NCBI RefSeq assembly: GCF_003597395.2
Contig: NC_133782.1
Coordinates: 9,316,534 to 9,380,533, forward strand
DNA length: 64,000 nucleotides
Direction: 5' to 3'
From: Chelonoidis abingdonii
Taxonomy: Eukaryota > Chordata > Testudines > Testudinidae
This document shows positions 59,716 through 64,000 of the stretch, one piece after another. Below the pieces are notes generated by a model that had not been told where the DNA came from, ran no database searches, and was given only the letters and a program-made list of their open reading frames with translations. The translations under genes were made by a program, and so were the position numbers. How positions within the stretch are numbered: position 1 is the stretch's first letter; each line of letters opens with the position of its first letter.

Positions 59716-60810
59716 ACAACTGCTCAGATATCAGACACACACCATCTGAGCCCCAGCTAAATGACAATGAAGGAAATTGCTGCCAAAAGTATTTGTAGAT
59801 GCTGAATACTCAACAGCACTAATAAGTATTTACAGAAAGGTCAGGAAATGTTCTATCCCCATCTGCCATTATATTTGCTATAGAAAGAGCTGTCCATCTT
59901 TCTGGAGATAAAAGGTCTCCCTGGCTACATTTTCCGTGTCAGTGTCTACTGTGTCAGTTACTGATGGCTTCCCCCCAACAGCATCACAAACTTTGTACTA
60001 GAGGCACCCATTCAAACAGACAGAAACAGCAGCATTTCTTCGTCATAGTCAAAAGTGCAGACCATTTTCATTTAGATTTCAGACTTCAGTGAAGAACTAA
60101 AAATAAAATAAAAATAATTAAAAAAATCTACTTACAAAACAGAATTGTAAAGTGCTCATATAATGCTGCATTATCTGAAAGATAGTTATTATAATCAAGA
60201 CAGCTCTGCTTTGCTCTACAATCTTTCTAATGAGATGCACTGGCAAATACTATTCCAATTTTTATATAAAAATTACCTTTACTTGTTTTCACATCTTCTA
60301 ATTTTTTAAAAATATATAACCAGACAGAACAAGAGCTCACACAACCAGCAGCTTTATTAGTTGTGCTCCTAAAAGTATAAGCAGGCAGGCTCCTGAAATG
60401 GGTGAGATTTACAAATCCTTTAATGTATTGTCAGCAACTGTTGTTATTGTGATTAAAGGCTGACTGATTTACAGTACAGCTGTGTTTAGGCAGTTAGAGG
60501 CATTTGTCTCATCACAAAAGACACTATCAGTGTTTGGTAAACTTCTAACCTAGTTTGACAAAGACTCCTTTTGCAGCTTGCTAAAATAAGATTAAAAAAC
60601 AAATATTTAAAAACATCTTTAAATAAGGCTAAACAACATGGTGGCTTGATTATAGCATTCTGCTAGAATGATCATTCTTAGAATCTTAGAACTGACAGTA
60701 TATTTAGCATGCTGAGTTACAAATTATTTTGATCTTGTTGCACACATACTCAAGGATAATGATTCTGACAATGTTATAAAGAAGTCAGAGAAATTGTTTC
60801 TGGAAATACC
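59716..60810. other. AT-rich noncoding sequence
   Basis: No gene or clear repeat is recognised. Confidence 0.45.
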
Positions 60811-61535
60811 CAGTGATGAGCTCCCAAAATCCTAATAACTGGTTCCCTACCAGGTCCTTGGTGGTACATCGCCTGTGGGTGGGAGTGGGTTCTTCACTTG
60901 CTCCAGGTTTTCGGCGGCATTTCGGCAGCAGGTCCTTCACCCAGAGTGAGTGAAGACACCCCCCCGCCCCGTCACCAAAGTGCCACCAAAGACCTAGTAG
61001 GGAACCGTATGGTGAGTACAAGCCCCATGTGCCTGTCTCCCCCCTCCATCCGACCCCAACCCACGTCCTGCCCCTGACTGCCCCCCTCAGAACCCACAAC
61101 CCATCAACTCCCCCTGCTCCTTGTCCCCTGACCACCCCTTTCTGAGACCCCCCTACCCTAACTGCCCCCCAGGACTCCAACCACTACCCAACTCGCCCCG
61201 CTCCCTGTCCCCTGACTGCCCCGACCCCATCCACCACCACCCAGAAAGAGCCCTGGAACTCCCACGCCTACCCAAGCCCCCCGTTCCCTGTCCCCTGATG
61301 ACCCCCCCAGAACCACCGCCCCCTCCAACCTCTCCCTGCCCCTTATCAACCCCTCCTCCCAGCCCAGGCCCAGCCCCCTTACCATGCTGCTCAGAGTGGC
61401 AGGAGCTGCAGAGCTGCTCTGGTGCCAGCGGCACGGCACGCTGGAGCTCTGTGGGGGGAGGGGAGGAATTGGGGGGGGCTGGGGGAGCCTCCCCAGCTGG
61501 GACCTCAGGCAGGCCGGACTTTTGTATTTTTCCAA
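60811..61535 (+). mobile_element. hAT-like GC-rich repeat with C-rich interior
   Basis: Starts near CAGTGATGAGCTCCC, with GGTTCCCTACCAGGTCC answered by GACCTAGTAGGGAACC at about 60990-61006, an internal inverted repeat. From about 61060 to 61380 it shares the C-rich tandem repeat of hAT family A (units like CTCCCTGTCCCCTGACTGCC). The right end is not resolved and no target duplication is visible. Long frames here (up to 158 codons) reflect stop-poor repeat sequence. Confidence 0.6.
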
Positions 61536-61784
61536 GTAATTACTGCATGGGGGTTAAAATAAATTGCGACAATCACATTTTATATCCTAGGGTATAGAAA
61601 TCAGAAGTATCCTGTATTTAGCCATTTGTCCAATATTAATATCTACATGTGGTAATAATATGCAGCAGGCCAATATTGATCTAATGCGGCTTTATTAAAC
61701 TGCAATATTTCTGTGACTATATTTTTGGTGTTTTCTAGACTTTCAAGTAATTACTAGTCAGGCAGTCATTGTTTTTAATACAAC
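61536..61784. other. AT-rich noncoding spacer
   Basis: No gene or named repeat recognised. Confidence 0.4.
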
Positions 61785-61960
61785 GGAGAATGGTCTTGTG
61801 GTTCAGGTTCTGGAAGGGCGCTCAAGAGATCTGGATTCAATCTGTGTTATGGGTCTTTCTGGGTGACCTCAGTTCACACTGAAATTTAACAGGAGTTAAT
61901 CTTTTGATTATCCCAGCCTTAAATCTCAGTGCCCCAGTTCCCCACTGTAAAATGAGCTGA
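61785..61960 (+). mobile_element. MIR-type SINE
   Basis: GGTCTTGTGGTTCAGG with GATTCAAT (worn B box, about 61833-61841), then GGGTGACCTCAGTTCACAC and AGTTCCCCACTGTAAAATGA follow MIR order in plus orientation. Confidence 0.78.
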
Positions 61961-64000
61961 TGGAAATTTTTGTTTTTGTTTCACTGGAGATTTTTCATTA
62001 GGTATTTTGTTTTTCAATAAAAAATTTTGAAAACAACTTTCATTTCATTCTGGTGGGAAAAAATCCCTCTGTTTCATTTTATTTCCTCCTGGAAAAAGGT
62101 GAAGGAGATGAAAATGAAAGTAACTGAAGGGAGAAAAGCATTTTCCCTCCTTCTGCCCCTTCTTGTCTTTTTCTTGTGCAGGATAAAAGGGGGGAAGAAA
62201 AAAACCAAAATCAATTGTGATAAAGTCAGATTGTCTCACAATTCTGAAATGGAAAACTCTACAAAAATGGTTTGTGGCTCCTTTGTGAAAATTGTCCTCA
62301 TCAGTGGAACTCCATTGTTCAATACAAAAAAAATGAAAATTTTTGACTAGTTCTAGAGAAGAATTATACTTCCTTTCTCACATAGTATGTGTCTTGTCTG
62401 TTTAGATTATAAAATCTCTGTGCATGTACAACAACACACACAGTAGGGCCCCGATTTTAGCCTGAGATAATAGGTTCTACAATGCAGTACAATAATAATA
62501 AAAACAACAATTTCCCACCTTTATTAATTTACAGAGGTAGTCAGGGAAAAAAAAGAAAGAAGAAAAACTCCTGCAGGATATAGTGAGGCAAACTTCCTCT
62601 TTCAGGTGGCCAAGTCTACTAGCAGAGGTATGTTCAACACTCTATTATTGCTTTTTCATAATGGTTTTGTGACAATCACATAAAACAGTATGTGTCCCAT
62701 TACAGCAGACATAATTCAGTCTTGTCTGCAGAAATGTATCAGTATTTTTGCACAGTTAGAAAGTAGATTCTCAGACTCCCTCAGCTATTATGTTAACTAG
62801 ACCTTACTAGACCTTCACTAAAAACACAGGAAAGGGAGAATGTGAAATTTGCATGCACTTTGAGTTACCTGCAACTTTTACATTCTCTTTGGTCTGCCCA
62901 CAGAATTTACCATGAAAGGCCAAGCTACTAACGTAGGTTGAGAGCAGTAATTCTGAAAACATATATGTTGTACTCATGATTAGTTCTGATTTTTATGACT
63001 CAAATTTGCCAGTAGTAAATTTGCAATTTCCAAGGTTCCCATGTCCAATTTCTACCCTTCCTTAGAAAAGCTCTTTTCAGTTTGCTGACCTGATGGGAAC
63101 TTTAAAGAGTGATAAGTTAAATCAAATCAGTTCAATATGCCTTAACGTCAGTAATAGTCCCTGCAAGAATGAAAGCAGATATACATTTAAAAATAATCTC
63201 AACAATGAAAATAGCCCAAGGTCATATTTACTAAGCAAAATATTAAAATATAAAACAATGAATTCTGAGCAGCATAATCAAAAAGAAACACCTTCTTTTA
63301 CATTAGGAATGCTCTGAACTGCTGTCTTTGTCGTTTCGTCTTTTTTTTTTTCCCCCCATTAAATCAGACACTTCTAAATCAAGCCCTCAGGGAGTAAGAG
63401 ACAAAAGTGATGAGAATGCAATGCGTGAATATAAAAGTGGAGCATGTCTTTTATAACTAACTCTGTTCAGAGATCAAGGGAAATGTCACTGTTTATAGCC
63501 ATCAGTAAAGAATCAATGTAATTATATTTGTAGTGTCAATATTCTAATACATACACTGTAAAGCCACAATTACAATTTACATCTGAGCTGAACTAGGGTG
63601 TTTATCTCTCAGCTCTTTCTTTGTGTAAAATAATATCCCAAAGCCTATTTTAAATTACAGCCACCTGATTTTAACTGTAAAATACGAAGGGTCAGTACTG
63701 CACCTGGATCTGTTATACAGTGCAAACTGTACTGACCCATCTCAGAAATCTGGGTTCAAAAGCAAATGGAGAGCTTCTGCTCTTTAATCTTCTAAAGTAC
63801 TACAGCAATCATGAACTCAGTCTCAGGGTGAAGGAAGGAAATGCTCCATCCTTGGAGCAACCCCTGTCAGATCATTCATGCTGCAGTGAATTTAAGAGCA
63901 CTGGCACCAGGATCCTCCCCGTCCCCACCCATTATTGGTTACTAATATTTTGTGGAGAGGCTGAATTTTGGGAGCGGGGGCATGTGAGAGTAGTGGTATT
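61961..64000. other. AT-rich noncoding sequence, no gene seen
   Basis: Mostly unique. A T-then-C run lies at about 63341-63357. I recognise no exon, RNA gene or clear mobile element. Confidence 0.5.

Noticed and set aside
61121..61597. A 158-codon proline-rich plus-strand frame and opposing frames
   Set aside because: C-rich tandem repeat is poor in stop codons in all frames; the sequence is shared with hAT family A interiors.

Overview
The window reads as nuclear DNA of a reptile, most likely a turtle. This rests on repeat families recognised by eye: CR1 LINEs with ATTCTATG tails, a tRNA-derived SINE ending in the same CR1 tail, many short hAT, Harbinger-like and Tigger-like DNA transposons, old MIR-type SINEs, and solo LTRs of a kind I associate with turtle genomes. 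No database could be consulted, so all family names are from memory. The base composition is AT-rich, broken by GC-rich islands that coincide with hAT elements.

No host gene can be called with confidence. The only convincing protein-coding signals belong to mobile elements: a DDE-transposase-like reading frame on the minus strand (24806-25906), broken by one in-frame stop codon, and a decayed CR1 endonuclease/reverse transcriptase on the minus strand (about 56784-59715). Two short segments (6587-6789 and 44079-44171) look like possible spliced exons and are reported at low confidence. The window is best read as intergenic or intronic DNA.

Layout. 1-13 kb is repeat-dense: Harbinger-like foldbacks, a Penelope-like repeat split by a hAT element, a hAT element split by a Harbinger-like element, solo LTRs, a CR1 split by a hAT element, an inverted repeat with hammerhead-ribozyme-like arms (9740-9955) and a palindromic hAT element (11331-11662). 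13-21 kb is mostly unique sequence. 21-27 kb holds a MIR containing a TTA-flanked MITE, three hAT elements, a Tigger-like MITE and the transposase-bearing element. 27-47 kb is mostly unique AT-rich sequence with scattered MITEs. 47-51.9 kb has the SINE inside a MITE and a solo LTR containing a hAT element. 55.3-61.5 kb has an LTR with 49-bp tandem repeats, the longest CR1, and a C-rich hAT-related repeat.

The elements do not form a functional pathway. They record successive invasions: nesting and target-site duplications (TSDs) give relative ages. The most interesting structural signal is the hammerhead-like fold in the Penelope-like repeats, with core positions apparently lost through CpG decay.
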